This document shows, in pieces, positions 20,057 to 32,798 of a stretch of DNA of 53,229 bases; the stretch's first letter is position 1; each line of letters starts with the position of its first letter. The stretch is from an uncultured Pelagibacteraceae bacterium (GTDB taxonomy: Bacteria > Pseudomonadota > Alphaproteobacteria > Pelagibacterales > Pelagibacteraceae): positions 1-53,229 of the forward strand of contig CACLKK010000002.1 of assembly GCA_902607525.1 (NCBI GenBank). The letters run 5' to 3'. Made by a program: the position numbers and the translations under genes. The notes beneath the pieces were generated by a model that was not told the DNA's origin, ran no database searches, and saw nothing but the letters and a program-made list of their open reading frames with translations.

Positions 20057-20714
20057 AACCTGACCCCCTAACTGTTTGCAAATATTTTGGATTTTTAGGA
20101 TTAGACTCAATCTTTTGTCTAAGCCTTGTTATCATTACATCAATGGTTCTTTCTTTTGAAATATTAATGATTTTACCTATATCATCTCTTGAAAAAATTT
20201 TTCCTGGAACCTCAAGCATCTTTTCTAAAACCTTTTTTTCCTGTGGGTTTATTTTAATAATTTTATTATTTATTTTAATATGTAACTTTTTCAAGTTAAT
20301 TAATGCATTGCCGATATAAATTTCATTAGCCAAAATAGCCTTTTTTGTTTTATTTAAGATATTTTTAATCCTTAGTAAAAGTTCTTTTGGTTCAAATGGT
20401 TTTCCAAGATAGTCATCTGCTCCAATTTCTAGGCCTTTAATCCTATCAGTTGCCTCTCCCTTTGCAGTGAGAAGAATTACAGGTGTTGAATTTATTTTTT
20501 TAATTTCTTCTGTTAAAGATAGACCACTTTTTCCTGGCATCATAATATCTAAAACGAGTATATCAAATTTTATAATATCTATTTTTTTTTTTGCGTCAAA
20601 AGCATCTATTGCTGTAGATACTAAAAAATTATTTTCTTCAAGATACTGTTTTACCAATTCTCTTATTCTATCATCATCATCAACTACTAGTATATGAAAA
20701 GAATTTTTACTCAT
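20037..20714 (-). CDS. OmpR-family response regulator (PetR/OmpR-like)
   Basis: LVVDDDDRIRELV, LDIMMPGKSG, LTAKGEATDRIKGLEIGADDYLGKPFEPKELLLRI and winged-helix C-terminus VRGSGYVL. Confidence 0.93.
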   Translation of the reverse strand: MSKNSFHILVVDDDDRIRELVKQYLEENNFLVSTAIDAFDAKKKIDIIKFDILVLDIMMPGKSGLSLTEEIKKINSTPVILLTAKGEATDRIKGLEIGADDYLGKPFEPKELLLRIKNILNKTKKAILANEIYIGNALINLKKLHIKINNKIIKINPQEKKVLEKMLEVPGKIFSRDDIGKIINISKERTIDVMITRLRQKIESNPKNPKYLQTVRGSGYVLWIE

Positions 20715-21144
20715 TAATAATTTTGCTTAAAACATTTTTAAATTTAATTACCGAATCAGAATCTGAATTTTTAAAAGCATTATAAATTCTCTTTTTTTGT
20801 TCTAAAAATATTTCTTCAAAAAGTTTTTTTCCTCTTTCATTTAAAAAAATTTGTCTATGTCTGGAATCTACTTCTCCTTTTTTTAATACAATAGCTTTAT
20901 TATTTACTAAATCTCTTAGAACCCTGTTTAAACTTTGTTTTGTAATTTTTAATTTATTTAACAAGTCTGAAACTGTAAGACCTTCGTGCCTTTCAATTAA
21001 ATGAATGGCTCGATGATGCGCAGTTCCAAATGAGTATTTTTTTAGAATTTTCTTTGGATCTGAATAGGTTTCTCTGTAGGCATAAAATATTTGTTCTATA
21101 AAATCCTTAATCTGATCATCTTTTAAATATAATAAGTCTCTCAT
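20707..21144 (-). CDS. MarR-family transcriptional regulator (PetP-like)
   Basis: wHTH (EGLTVSDLLNKLKITKQSLNRVLRDLVNNKAIVLKKGEVDSRHRQIFLNERGKKL); overlaps the response regulator downstream. Confidence 0.88.
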   Translation of the reverse strand: MRDLLYLKDDQIKDFIEQIFYAYRETYSDPKKILKKYSFGTAHHRAIHLIERHEGLTVSDLLNKLKITKQSLNRVLRDLVNNKAIVLKKGEVDSRHRQIFLNERGKKLFEEIFLEQKKRIYNAFKNSDSDSVIKFKNVLSKIINE

Positions 21145-21172
21145 AATTTGTTTTTGGTCAGCTATATTGACA

Positions 21173-21191
21173 TATCTATCTAAGATAGATA
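21173..21191. promoter_or_regulatory. Perfect 19-bp palindrome TATCTATCT-A-AGATAGATA, candidate MarR operator
   Basis: 9+1+9 inverted repeat directly after TTGACA (21167-21172) in the MarR/ilvE divergent intergenic region. Confidence 0.7.
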
Positions 21192-21234
21192 CTTTTTTGA
21201 AACAAATAAATCAATTAAGATTAGTAAATTTTTT

Positions 21235-22113
21235 ATGGAATCCATACCTTATGATAAAAGATCGGGAAAGATCTGGTTTAACGGAGAGCCGGTAAACTGG
21301 TCTGATGTTAAAATACATGTTTTAAGTCATGGATTACATTATGCTAGTTGCGTTTTTGAAGGTGAAAGAGTTTATGATGGCGAAATATTTAAACTCGAAG
21401 AACATACAGAAAGATTATATTACTCAGCTTCTAGAATGGGTTTTAAAATTCCATACAATCAAGAAATATTAAACAAAGCCACAAAAGATATTGTTGCAAT
21501 TCAAAAAATAAAAAATGGTTATGTTAGACCAGTAGTATGGAGAGGTAGTGAAATGATGGCAATCTCTGCTCAACAAACCAAAATAAATGTGGCGATTGCT
21601 GCATGGGAATGGGGACCTTATTACGATATCAATAAAGGAATTAAATTAAATATATCAAAATGGAAAAGGCCAGCACCAGACACAATACCGTGGGATACTA
21701 AAGCTTCTGGTCTATATATGATTTGTACACTTTCAAAACACGAAGCAGAAAGAGAAGGGTTTACAGATTCATTAATGTTTGATTATCAAGGCAATATTGC
21801 TGAAGCGACAGGAGCAAATGTTTTTTTTAAAGATAAATCTGGAGCACTACACACTCCTATCGCAGATTCTTTTTTAAATGGCATTACAAGAAGATGTATT
21901 ATCGACATTGCAAAAACTAAAGGTGTAAAAGTTTTTGAAAGAAAAATTAAACCAGAAGAAATGGCTAATTTTGTTGGGTGTTTTTTAACAGGAACAGCTG
22001 CAGAAGTGACTGCAGTTTCACAAATTGATAAATACAAATTTACAGTTTGTAATTTAATCAAAGATTTATCTGAAAGCTATCAAACCTTAGTAAGAAAGAA
22101 GACTGCTGCCTAA
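21235..22113 (+). CDS. ilvE: Branched-chain amino acid aminotransferase
   Basis: HGLHYASCVFEGERVYDG and EATGANVFF PLP fold IV motifs. Confidence 0.92.
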   Translation: MESIPYDKRSGKIWFNGEPVNWSDVKIHVLSHGLHYASCVFEGERVYDGEIFKLEEHTERLYYSASRMGFKIPYNQEILNKATKDIVAIQKIKNGYVRPVVWRGSEMMAISAQQTKINVAIAAWEWGPYYDINKGIKLNISKWKRPAPDTIPWDTKASGLYMICTLSKHEAEREGFTDSLMFDYQGNIAEATGANVFFKDKSGALHTPIADSFLNGITRRCIIDIAKTKGVKVFERKIKPEEMANFVGCFLTGTAAEVTAVSQIDKYKFTVCNLIKDLSESYQTLVRKKTAA

Positions 22114-22119
22114 AATTAT

Positions 22120-22689
22120 TTAATCAGTTGCGTGGCCTATTCCTTTTTTTACGTAATCATAACCTGTGTAAAGTGTGAGTACTGCAGCTATCCATAGCAA
22201 AAAAATTCCTAAAGAGTGCACATCGTAGTTTCCTAAATTAACAAGATTATTTCCACTTTCTCCAGTTAATAGTATTGCAATAGCGAACATTTGAATGAAT
22301 GTTTTATATTTTGCTAAGCTTGTAACAGGCATACTCACTTGAAATTTAGCTAAATATTCTCTTAGCCCTGATATTAATATTTCTCTTATTAAAATAATTA
22401 TCGCAGCTATAACCGCATGATCAATTATTGTCTGATCCATTATTAAAAGGACTAGTGCACTAGCCACAATAATTTTGTCAGCTATTGGGTCTAAAAGTTC
22501 TCCGAGTCTGGATTCTTCTTTGTAAAGTCTAGCCAACAAGCCGTCTAAAAAATCTGTAAAGCTTGCTAGAAGAAATATAAGAAAAGGTATCCAATCTCCA
22601 AGAGCCCCAGGCAAGTAAAAAGTTATAATAAATATTGGGACTAAAATAATTCGTCCTATAGTTAATATGTTTGGTATTTTAAGTTTCAT
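22120..22689 (-). CDS. pgsA: CDP-diacylglycerol-glycerol-3-phosphate 3-phosphatidyltransferase
   Basis: CDP-alcohol phosphotransferase motif around TDFLDGLLAR...GELLDPIADK. Confidence 0.93.
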   Translation of the reverse strand: MKLKIPNILTIGRIILVPIFIITFYLPGALGDWIPFLIFLLASFTDFLDGLLARLYKEESRLGELLDPIADKIIVASALVLLIMDQTIIDHAVIAAIIILIREILISGLREYLAKFQVSMPVTSLAKYKTFIQMFAIAILLTGESGNNLVNLGNYDVHSLGIFLLWIAAVLTLYTGYDYVKKGIGHATD

Positions 22690-22694
22690 ATTTT

Positions 22695-24536
22695 TTAATT
22701 GTGAAAAAAATCATGTATTTTTTTTGCTACAGAAGTTTTTATACCTTCTACCTTTTTTAAATCATCAAAACTAGCTGATTCGACCGCTCTAGCCGACCCA
22801 AAGTAGTTTAACAAAGCTCTTTTTCTTGTTCTGCCAACACCTGTTATTTCATCCAATAAAGATTTTGTTAAACTTTTCTTTCTTTTTATTCTATGACTAC
22901 TTACTGCAAATCTATGTGCTTCATCTCTTAATCTTTGTAGAAAAAATAATAAAGATTCTCTTTTACTTAATTTAATGCTAATGCCTTTATGGAAGAAGGT
23001 TTCGTCACCTTTGTTTCTATTTTTTCCTTTTGCAATAGCTATTATAGGAATGTCATGAAAACCATGTTCATCCAAGATTTTTCTGCCTACAGAATATTGT
23101 CCTTTACCGCCGTCAATAATTACTAAGTCAGGAATTATTACATCTGCATGTTTTTTACTTTTAATAATTTTAGAAAATCTTCTTTCAAAAACTTCTTTTA
23201 ACATTCCATAATCATCTCCAGGTTTAAATTCTTTATTTTTAATATTAAACTTTCTGTATTGTTTTTTTATAAATCCTTCAGAACCAAATGTAATTAGTGC
23301 ACCTACCGAATTAGTTCCTTGAATATGGCTATTATCATATACCTCTATTATTCTTGGTGAAATATTTAGTTTAAACTTATCCGCAACTTCATTTAAAAGT
23401 TTGTTATTAGTTTCAGATTCAAAAATTTTTCTTGTTAAAGCTTCTTTTGCATTTTTTTCTGCCATTTTTGATAATTTTAAAGCACTACCTTTTGTAGGAA
23501 TTTTTATAGAAATAAACTTTTCTTCTTTTTTTTCCAGAGCTAATTTAATTAATTTTAAATCCTTAATTTTTTTATTAAGTAAAATTTCAACTGGTACATT
23601 TTTGTTTTCATAAAATTGAGCAATGAACGAAGACAAAACTTCTTCTGGAGTATGCGATTTATCATGGGAAGGGAAATAAGATTGATTACCCCAATTTTGT
23701 TTAGATCTATAGAAAAATACCTGAACACAAGTTTTTCCTGCTTCTTGCGCAACCGAAATAACATCTGCATTTTCTAGATTTGTAGAACTTATATCTTGAG
23801 AAGATTGAATTTGGGTTAATGCTTTTATTCTATCTCTTAAAATAGCTGCTTTCTCATAATCCATTTTCTCACTACTTTTTTCCATATCAAATGATAATTT
23901 TTTTTGAATATTTTTTGATTTTCCAGAAAGAAATAATACAGCATCTGATACAAGTTTTGAATATTCTGTTTTGTTCAGATAGTTTACACAAGGCGCAGAA
24001 CATCTTTTAATTTGATAAAGTATACATGGTCTTTCTCTATTCTTAAAAACAGAGTCATTACATACTCTTAATAGAAAAACTTTTTGTAATATTTTTATAG
24101 TCCAATTAGCTGATCCCGCAGATGCAAATGGGCCAAAATAATAACCATTTTTATTTTTTTTCCCCCTATGTTTTGATAGTTGAGGCCAATCGGAATCTTT
24201 TTCTATAAAAATGTAAGGAAAGGATTTGTCATCTCTTAACAGCACATTAAATTTAGGTTTAAATTTTTTAATTAAGTTTGCTTCAAGAAGCAAAGCCTCT
24301 GCCTCACTAGACGTTGTTACTATTTCTAAATTATTTGTTAAGGCCAACATTCTTTCAGTTCTTATTGTGTGATTTTTATCTAAAGCATAGCTTTTCAATC
24401 GATTAGGTAGATTTTTAGCTTTACCGACATAGAGCACTTGACCTTTTTTATCAAGCATTCTGTAAACTCCAGGACTATTAGAAATTAAAGGTATTTTTTT
24501 TCTAATTAATTCTTTTCCAAAATCAAGATCCCTCAT
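22695..24536 (-). CDS. uvrC: Excinuclease ABC subunit C
   Basis: [31 protein letters not shown] domain, [17 protein letters not shown] and C-terminal HhH. Confidence 0.97.
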   Translation of the reverse strand: MRDLDFGKELIRKKIPLISNSPGVYRMLDKKGQVLYVGKAKNLPNRLKSYALDKNHTIRTERMLALTNNLEIVTTSSEAEALLLEANLIKKFKPKFNVLLRDDKSFPYIFIEKDSDWPQLSKHRGKKNKNGYYFGPFASAGSANWTIKILQKVFLLRVCNDSVFKNRERPCILYQIKRCSAPCVNYLNKTEYSKLVSDAVLFLSGKSKNIQKKLSFDMEKSSEKMDYEKAAILRDRIKALTQIQSSQDISSTNLENADVISVAQEAGKTCVQVFFYRSKQNWGNQSYFPSHDKSHTPEEVLSSFIAQFYENKNVPVEILLNKKIKDLKLIKLALEKKEEKFISIKIPTKGSALKLSKMAEKNAKEALTRKIFESETNNKLLNEVADKFKLNISPRIIEVYDNSHIQGTNSVGALITFGSEGFIKKQYRKFNIKNKEFKPGDDYGMLKEVFERRFSKIIKSKKHADVIIPDLVIIDGGKGQYSVGRKILDEHGFHDIPIIAIAKGKNRNKGDETFFHKGISIKLSKRESLLFFLQRLRDEAHRFAVSSHRIKRKKSLTKSLLDEITGVGRTRKRALLNYFGSARAVESASFDDLKKVEGIKTSVAKKIHDFFHN

Positions 24537-24951
24537 AATCTTTTCTTGTTTTAAAAACTTCTACACCAACAGAACCTGCATTTTTAATTGCATCAGGTTT
24601 TTCAATTTTAATTTTTACTGAATTAATTCTTTTATCTTCAAATATTTCTCTAAAAGAATCTTCAGCCAAAGTTTCTAAAAAATTATATTTTTTACTCTTA
24701 GCCAAATTTTTTAATTTATTTGTAATTTTTTCATAATCTATAATACTTTTTATATTTTTTTCATTAGGAACAGTATTTTGTTCAACATCAATAATTACAT
24801 TAAATTTTATTTTTTGTTTTTTTACTTTTTCATGTTCATGGATACCTATTATTTCTTCAATAATAAAATCCTTAATGAATACGCTTCTCTTAATTGAGTT
24901 TTTATTTTTTTTAGGCTTTAATTCTATAATTTTAAAATTATTCTTTTTCAT
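24523..24951 (-). CDS. folB: Dihydroneopterin aldolase family
   Basis: [27 protein letters not shown]; start MKKNNFK at 24951 preferred. Confidence 0.8.
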   Translation of the reverse strand: MKKNNFKIIELKPKKNKNSIKRSVFIKDFIIEEIIGIHEHEKVKKQKIKFNVIIDVEQNTVPNEKNIKSIIDYEKITNKLKNLAKSKKYNFLETLAEDSFREIFEDKRINSVKIKIEKPDAIKNAGSVGVEVFKTRKDYEGS

Positions 24952-25687
24952 TTCTCTTATTCGACGATAAATTTTGACCACTATCAATAGCTATAATTTG
25001 TCCTGTAATAGAATTATTATTGATTAAAAATTCAACGGTATCACAAATATCTTCTGTTCGAACAGACTTTTTAAGTAACGTAGATTTTACTTGATTTCTA
25101 AAATGTCTGTCAGTTTGTCTTTTGCTTTTAATTGTTGGGCCGGGTGCTATTGCATTTACTTTAATATTTGGACCTAGTCTCATAGCCATAGTTTTCGTTA
25201 AAGTTTGTAGACCACTTTTACTGATAGTATATGACATAAAAAAAGGAGTAAGGTTAAATATTCTTTGATCAATAATATTGATTATATCTGATACAGTTTT
25301 TTTTGAAGCCTGTTTAGCAAATTCTTTAGTTAGAATAGCTGGAGCAAGAAGATTAATATTTAAATGATCATTCCAGCTTTTAGCAGTGAAATTTGCAATA
25401 TCATCTTTTTCAAACAAAGCAGCATTATTTATAAGACAGTCAATGTTACCAAGTTTTTTTTTTGCCATAGATATAATTTTTTCTGTTTGTTTTAGATTTT
25501 TTAGGTCAGCTTTTATTAAAACTACCTTTACCCAGTTTTGTTCTATTTCTTTTTTTAATTTCTTAGCTTTTGATGATGACCGAAAATAATGAAGAGCAAT
25601 ATTCCAACCTCTTTGAGCAAAATGTAATGCTATAGCTTTGCCCAATCTTGTAGCAGCACCGGTAATTAATAAATTTCTACTTTTCAT
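24938..25687 (-). CDS. SDR-family oxidoreductase, pteridine reductase/FolM-like
   Basis: [12 protein letters not shown] (TGXXXRXG, PTR1-type) with YTISKSGL active site; adjacent to folB. Confidence 0.8.
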   Translation of the reverse strand: MKSRNLLITGAATRLGKAIALHFAQRGWNIALHYFRSSSKAKKLKKEIEQNWVKVVLIKADLKNLKQTEKIISMAKKKLGNIDCLINNAALFEKDDIANFTAKSWNDHLNINLLAPAILTKEFAKQASKKTVSDIINIIDQRIFNLTPFFMSYTISKSGLQTLTKTMAMRLGPNIKVNAIAPGPTIKSKRQTDRHFRNQVKSTLLKKSVRTEDICDTVEFLINNNSITGQIIAIDSGQNLSSNKRNEKE

Positions 25688-27834
25688 CTTTTTCTTCTTG
25701 TTTTTGTTCCTGGTTTACCTTGGGTTGATCTACCTTCAGGATAAACTTTACTTTGAAGTTTAGACTGTCTTATTTTTGGATTAATTCCAATCTCTAATTC
25801 GTTTGCTTCTAATTTTCTAATTTCATCTCTAACTTTTGCAGCTTCTTCAAATTCAAGATTTTCAGCAGCCTCTTTCATTTTTTTCTTTAATGATTTTAAA
25901 TGTTTTTTTAAATTATGGCCTATAGATGTATCAACATTAATTTTTGTGTAATCTTTTTCATAGATGCTTTCTAAAATATCATTTATTCCTTTTTTGATTG
26001 ATGTTGCGCTAATATTATTTTTTTTGTTATAAGCTAATTGCAACTTTCTTCTTCTATCAGTTTCTTCAATTGCTTTTTCAATGCTCTTGGTTTTTTTGTC
26101 AGCATATAGAACAGCTTTTCCTTCAACATTTCTAGCTGCTCTTCCTATTGTCTGAATTAAAGATCTTTCAGATCGCAAAAAACCTTCTTTGTCTGCATCT
26201 AATATTGCTACTAGAGCACATTCAGGAATATCTAATCCTTCTCTTAATAAATTAATTCCCACGAGGACATCAAAAACTCCCATTCTTAAATCTCTCATAA
26301 TTTCAATTCTTTCTAAAGTATCTATGTCAGAGTGCATATATCTTACCCTCACACCATTTTCATGGAGGTATTCAGTTAAATCTTCAGCCATTTTTTTTGT
26401 TAAAGTTGTTACTAATGATCTAAAATTTTTTTTTGCAACCTCTTTACATTCACCCAAAAGGTCATCAACTTGATTTTTTGCTGGTCTGATCTGAACTTCT
26501 GGATCACATAATCCTGTTGGTCTTATTACTTGATCAACAAATTTTCCAGATGTTTGCTCAAGTTCCCAAGGACCTGGAGTGGCTGAAACAAAAATAGTTT
26601 GAGTTCTCATAGTATCCCATTCTTGGAATTTTAGAGGTCGATTATCCATGCATGATGGAAGTCTGAAACCATATTCAGATAAAGTTTTTTTCCTTGTATG
26701 GTCACCTTTATACATTCCATTTAATTGTGGAACTGTTACGTGACTTTCATCAACAAAAACTAAAGTGTTGTCTGGAAAATATTCAAAAAGTGTAGGAGGA
26801 GGTTCTCCAGGTTTTCTTCCTGTTAAAAATCTGGAATAATTTTCTATTCCAGCGCAAGTTCCAGTCGCTTCTATCATTTCTAAATCAAACCGTGTTCTTT
26901 CTTCTAATCTTTGTGCCTCTAAAAGTTTGTTTTCAGATTTATGTTTTTTTAAAGTAATTTCTAATTCTTTTTTTATTTCTATCATTGCCTGCTCGATAGT
27001 AGGTCTAGGAGTTATATAGTGGCTATTTGCGTATAATTTAATTAAATCTAAATCTTTGGTTTTGCTTCCTGTCAAAGGATCAAATTCAACAATTTTTTCA
27101 ATCTTATTTCCAAATAAAGAAATTCTCCAAGCTCTATCTTCTAAATGAGATGGAAAAACTTCTACATTATCTCCTCTTACTCTAAATGTGCCTCTATGAA
27201 AATTTTGATCATTTCGTTTGTATTGAAGATTAACTAAAGTTTTTATAATTTGTTCACGGTTGTGTTCATGATTTTTTTTAATTCCTAGAGTCATTTTACT
27301 ATAGGATTCAACTGAACCTAAACCATAGATACAGGAAACGCTTGCAACTATAATTACATCGTCCCTTTCAAGCAGTGATCGAGTTGCTGAATGTCGCATT
27401 CTATCTATCTGTTCATTAATGGATGCTTCTTTTTCAATATAAGTGTCAGATCTCGGCACATATGCCTCTGGAGTATAATAATCATAATAAGATACAAAAT
27501 ATTCTACTGCATTATTAGGAAAGAAAGTTTTCATCTCCCCATATAATTGCGCAGCTAAAGTTTTATTTGGTGCCAAAATTAAAGCTGGTCTATTTAATGA
27601 TTCAATTATTTTTGCCATAGAAAATGTTTTGCCAGATCCCGTTACACCTAAAAGAACTTGATCATTTTTTTTGTCTTTTATTCCTGAAATTAACTTTTTT
27701 ATAGCCCCAGGCTGGTCACCCGCAGGTTCAAAATCAGAAACAGTGGATAGTTTAATTCCACCTTCTAGTTTTTTTCCAGATAAAAAGTCTTTATCAATTG
27801 GATCGTGAGACTTTTCTTGATATGTATTTTGCAT
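25684..27834 (-). CDS. uvrB: Excinuclease ABC subunit B
   Basis: [40 protein letters not shown] and C-terminal UVR domain. Confidence 0.98.
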   Translation of the reverse strand: MQNTYQEKSHDPIDKDFLSGKKLEGGIKLSTVSDFEPAGDQPGAIKKLISGIKDKKNDQVLLGVTGSGKTFSMAKIIESLNRPALILAPNKTLAAQLYGEMKTFFPNNAVEYFVSYYDYYTPEAYVPRSDTYIEKEASINEQIDRMRHSATRSLLERDDVIIVASVSCIYGLGSVESYSKMTLGIKKNHEHNREQIIKTLVNLQYKRNDQNFHRGTFRVRGDNVEVFPSHLEDRAWRISLFGNKIEKIVEFDPLTGSKTKDLDLIKLYANSHYITPRPTIEQAMIEIKKELEITLKKHKSENKLLEAQRLEERTRFDLEMIEATGTCAGIENYSRFLTGRKPGEPPPTLFEYFPDNTLVFVDESHVTVPQLNGMYKGDHTRKKTLSEYGFRLPSCMDNRPLKFQEWDTMRTQTIFVSATPGPWELEQTSGKFVDQVIRPTGLCDPEVQIRPAKNQVDDLLGECKEVAKKNFRSLVTTLTKKMAEDLTEYLHENGVRVRYMHSDIDTLERIEIMRDLRMGVFDVLVGINLLREGLDIPECALVAILDADKEGFLRSERSLIQTIGRAARNVEGKAVLYADKKTKSIEKAIEETDRRRKLQLAYNKKNNISATSIKKGINDILESIYEKDYTKINVDTSIGHNLKKHLKSLKKKMKEAAENLEFEEAAKVRDEIRKLEANELEIGINPKIRQSKLQSKVYPEGRSTQGKPGTKTRRKR

Positions 27835-27846
27835 AGTAATTAATAA

Positions 27847-29055
<1,209 letters not shown>

Positions 29056-30006
29056 TTAGGCTTTAGATGACAAATGTTTTTCTGCCTCAAGTGCAGCCAT
29101 ACATCCCATTCCAGCTGCAGTAACTGCTTGTCTAAATATTTTATCTTTAACATCACCTGCTGCAAAAACACCGGGAACATTAGTGATTGTAGAGTCTGGC
29201 TTGGTGACTATATATCCTTCTTTATCCATATTTAACTGACCTTTAAAAAGAGAGGTAGCCGGATCATGTCCGATAGCGATAAATAAGCCATCTATTTTTA
29301 TTTCTTCAATCTTATTTGTTTTTACGTTCTTAATTTTTAATCCTTTAACATTTTTTGGTTCACTATCTCCAATAACTTCTTCAACAACACTATCCCAAAT
29401 AATTTCAATTTTTTTGTTAGCCATTAATTTCTCTTGAAGCATTTTTTCAGCTCTTAAAGCATTTCTTCTATGTATTAGTTTAACTTTTGAAGCAAATTTA
29501 GTTAAAAACATTGCTTCTTCAACAGCAGCATTACCTCCCCCAACTACTGCAACAGTTTTATCTTTAAAGAAAAAGCCGTCACAAGTCGCACATGCAGAAA
29601 CTCCAAACCCTCTAAATTTCTGTTCAGATTCTATATTAAGCCATCTAGCTTGAGCTCCTGTAGAAATAATAATTGAATCTGCGGTATATTTTTGTCCACC
29701 ATCTCCAACAGCTTCAAACGGTTTAGATTTTAAGTTTACCGATGCAATATGATCCTCAATCATTTCTGTTCCAACAGCTTTTGCTTGATCTCTCATTTGA
29801 TCCATTAACCAAGGTCCTTGGATAACTTTTGAAAATCCAGGATAATTTTCTACATCAGTAGTTGTTGATAATTGTCCTCCAGGTTCCATACCATGCACAA
29901 GCATAGGCTTTAACATTGCTCTAGCTGCATAAACTGCAGCAGTATACCCGGCAGGACCAGATCCTATAATTAAGACTTTGGAATGTTTTTTTGAATTATT
30001 ATTCAT
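29056..30006 (-). CDS. trxB: Thioredoxin reductase
   Basis: IIGSGPAGYTAAVYAARA and ACATCDGFFFK redox-active motif. Confidence 0.96.
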   Translation of the reverse strand: MNNNSKKHSKVLIIGSGPAGYTAAVYAARAMLKPMLVHGMEPGGQLSTTTDVENYPGFSKVIQGPWLMDQMRDQAKAVGTEMIEDHIASVNLKSKPFEAVGDGGQKYTADSIIISTGAQARWLNIESEQKFRGFGVSACATCDGFFFKDKTVAVVGGGNAAVEEAMFLTKFASKVKLIHRRNALRAEKMLQEKLMANKKIEIIWDSVVEEVIGDSEPKNVKGLKIKNVKTNKIEEIKIDGLFIAIGHDPATSLFKGQLNMDKEGYIVTKPDSTITNVPGVFAAGDVKDKIFRQAVTAAGMGCMAALEAEKHLSSKA

Positions 30007-30053
30007 ACTTTAACTAATATGGGTACTTTTAATTAAATTTAAAGATTTTAATT

Positions 30054-31085
30054 TTATTCAAAAGTATCGTTAAACTGTTGGTTCACTCTTACAAAAGTTG
30101 TGCATTTGCTAAGCTGTTTAAGAGAAGGGGCGCCAACATAAGTGCAACTACTTCTTAAGCCACCCAGTATATTTTGGACAGTGTCTTTTATTTTACCACG
30201 GAATTTTAATTGGACTTTTTTCCCTTCACTGCTTCTATAATTTGAAAGTCCTCCATAATGTTTTTCAAGTGCTGTATCTGAACTTGATCCATAAAACTCG
30301 ATAAATTGAGATCCATTTTTTTTTACTTTTTTTCCACCACCTTCTTCATGGCCAGCAAACATTCCTCCCAACATAACAAAGTCAGCTCCACCACCAAACG
30401 CTTTTGCCACATCCCCAGGGCACGTACAGCCACCATCAGCTATTATATGAGCACCTAAACCATGTGCTGCATCAGCACATTCTATAACAGCGCTAAGCTG
30501 AGGGTAACCAACTCCTGTTTGAATTCGAGTTGTACAAACGCTTCCTGGGCCAATACCAACTTTAACTATATCAGCTCCATTCATTACCAATTCTTGAGTC
30601 ATATCTGCCGTGACTACATTTCCTGCAATTATAGTTTTTGTAGGATATTTTTCTCTCACTGAACTTACAAATTTACTAAAATGATCAGAGTAACCATTAG
30701 CAATATCGATACATATAAATTCAAAAAAACTACATTCTTTCATTATTTCATTAAGCCGTTTGTAGTCTTCATTACTTGTTCCAGTGCTTAAAATTAAATG
30801 TTTGTGAATTCCTTTTACAGACGAATTACGTTTAATTGTTTTAAGATCATGCTGTTTTGTTAAACATGTCATTATTTCAAATGTAGCCAAGTTTTTGGCA
30901 ACTTCTATTTCTCCAACCCCATCCATATTGGCAGCCATAATTGGAACGCCTTTCCATTGATGATTGCTATATTTAAATTTGTAGGTACGTTGTAGCTCTA
31001 CGTCTTTACGACTAGATAGCGTACTGCGTTTTGGCCGAAACAGGACATCGGCATAGTCGAGCTTGATATCTTCTTCAATACGCAT
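30054..31085 (-). CDS. guaC: GMP reductase / IMPDH-family enzyme
   Basis: [34 protein letters not shown] and [16 protein letters not shown]; no CBS domains. Confidence 0.9.
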   Translation of the reverse strand: MRIEEDIKLDYADVLFRPKRSTLSSRKDVELQRTYKFKYSNHQWKGVPIMAANMDGVGEIEVAKNLATFEIMTCLTKQHDLKTIKRNSSVKGIHKHLILSTGTSNEDYKRLNEIMKECSFFEFICIDIANGYSDHFSKFVSSVREKYPTKTIIAGNVVTADMTQELVMNGADIVKVGIGPGSVCTTRIQTGVGYPQLSAVIECADAAHGLGAHIIADGGCTCPGDVAKAFGGGADFVMLGGMFAGHEEGGGKKVKKNGSQFIEFYGSSSDTALEKHYGGLSNYRSSEGKKVQLKFRGKIKDTVQNILGGLRSSCTYVGAPSLKQLSKCTTFVRVNQQFNDTFE

Positions 31086-31180
31086 ATTTCCATAGAGGAT
31101 GTATAAAGGTTTATTATTTTAAGTAAAACATATTTATTATGCTGTGGATAAATAAAATTTTGGAATATATATAAGTATCT

Positions 31181-32128
31181 ATGAAAAAGCTTAAAGCTCT
31201 ACTTTTGACCGAAGGTATGCACGGAATGATTAGTCAAGTAGAAGGAATGGCGAAGGCATTAAATGTAGATTATAGTCATAAAACTGTAAGATTAAGTTTT
31301 CCTTGGAATCTAATACCACCTAAGCTTACACCCGTTTCTCAAATAGTTTTAAAAGATAAAATTAATATAGCTGCCAATGAAATTCCAGATTTAATAATTT
31401 CCTGTGGAAGAAAAAGTGTAATACCATCAATTTTTCTAAAGAAGAAGAATTCAAAAATATTTACAATTCATATTCAAGATCCAAAGGTAGGTTTTAAAAA
31501 TTTTGACGCAATAGTAGCTCCCGAGCATGATAATTTAAAAGGAGATAATATTTATACCTCTAAAGGAGCTATCCATTACATAACGGAAGTAGAAATAAGT
31601 AAAGCCAAACAATATTTGGTTGATAAAATTAAAAGTGAAAAAATAGTTTCATTAATTTTAGGAGGGCCAAATAAATATTATAGTTTTAATTCTGATCAAA
31701 TAATTAATATATTTAATCAAATAAAGTCGATATTTGTTTCCAACGGTTACAAAGTAATCATAATTCCATCTATGCGCACTCCCAAAGAAACCATTGATTT
31801 AGCAATAAAAGAAATGGGTTCATGCGGTCACGTCGTAACGAAAGTTGATAAGCAAGCTTATTTGTCTGCATATGCACTTGCAAATTATGTAGTAGTCACA
31901 TGCGATTCTACATCTATGATTTCTGAAGCCGCAACTTCTAGCAAACCCATATTTGTTGCTCACATGAAAGCAAAAAGAAATAATTATAGATTTAATAGAT
32001 TTTTTGAATTATTTAAACAAATGGGAATTACTAGAGATTTAGGAGAGAAAGTTGAAACTTGGACATACAATAAACACAATGAAGCACAAAGAATAGCGAT
32101 TGAAATAAAAAGCAAAATAAAAAATTAA
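31181..32128 (+). CDS. ELM1/DUF1022-like GT-B fold family protein
   Basis: LLTEGMHGMISQVEGMAKAL, ISCGRKSV and VTCDSTSMISEAATSSKPIFVAHM typical of the family. Confidence 0.78.
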   Translation: MKKLKALLLTEGMHGMISQVEGMAKALNVDYSHKTVRLSFPWNLIPPKLTPVSQIVLKDKINIAANEIPDLIISCGRKSVIPSIFLKKKNSKIFTIHIQDPKVGFKNFDAIVAPEHDNLKGDNIYTSKGAIHYITEVEISKAKQYLVDKIKSEKIVSLILGGPNKYYSFNSDQIINIFNQIKSIFVSNGYKVIIIPSMRTPKETIDLAIKEMGSCGHVVTKVDKQAYLSAYALANYVVVTCDSTSMISEAATSSKPIFVAHMKAKRNNYRFNRFFELFKQMGITRDLGEKVETWTYNKHNEAQRIAIEIKSKIKN

Positions 32129-32132
32129 TTTA

Positions 32133-32798
32133 ATGGAATTTTTAAATTCTTTAAAAAAAAGATCAAAACATTACAGTACACCTTTTAGTCATTGGGAATT
32201 AAACGAACCATTAACAGAAGGCACTATAAAAGAAATTTGTAAAACTGAAATTACCGATTTAACTAAAATGAATATAAATTATGATGGAACTAGAGCTGTT
32301 GATGGAGGGGAAGGTCAATTTAGAGCAGGCATATCAGATGGTGGAAAAGCAATAAAATTTAGATGTTTCGTTAGCAAAGATAATTCAAAAGATTTTCCTA
32401 ATCTAAATAGTTTAATAGAAGAACTCAGATCAAAAGATACTTACGGATATATTAGTGAATTAATAAAAAAAGATCTTTCAAATTCATATGTAAGAGTTGA
32501 AGTAATATGTGATCGTCAAGGATTTTGGTTAAAGCCTCACTGCGATATAAAAGAAAAATTAATTTCTTGCCTTTTATTTGCAAATCCATTTAATGAAAAC
32601 GAAAATCTAGGAACTGACTTTTATGACAAAAAGCTAAATAAAGTTAAAACAGTTCCCTATAAAAATAATTATGGGTATTTTTTTACAAGCGGTCCAAATA
32701 CTTGGCACGGTATGGAGAAAAAGGAAATCAAAAAAGAGAGAAGATGTTTGCAAATTAATTATGTTTCATTTGAAACTGACTGGAAAGTCAAAACCTAA
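32133..32798 (+). CDS. 2-oxoglutarate/Fe(II)-dependent oxygenase-like protein
   Basis: HxD ([10 protein letters not shown]), distal His (NTWHGMEK) and Arg (ERRCLQINY) on a jelly-roll-like ORF. Confidence 0.65.
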   Translation: MEFLNSLKKRSKHYSTPFSHWELNEPLTEGTIKEICKTEITDLTKMNINYDGTRAVDGGEGQFRAGISDGGKAIKFRCFVSKDNSKDFPNLNSLIEELRSKDTYGYISELIKKDLSNSYVRVEVICDRQGFWLKPHCDIKEKLISCLLFANPFNENENLGTDFYDKKLNKVKTVPYKNNYGYFFTSGPNTWHGMEKKEIKKERRCLQINYVSFETDWKVKT

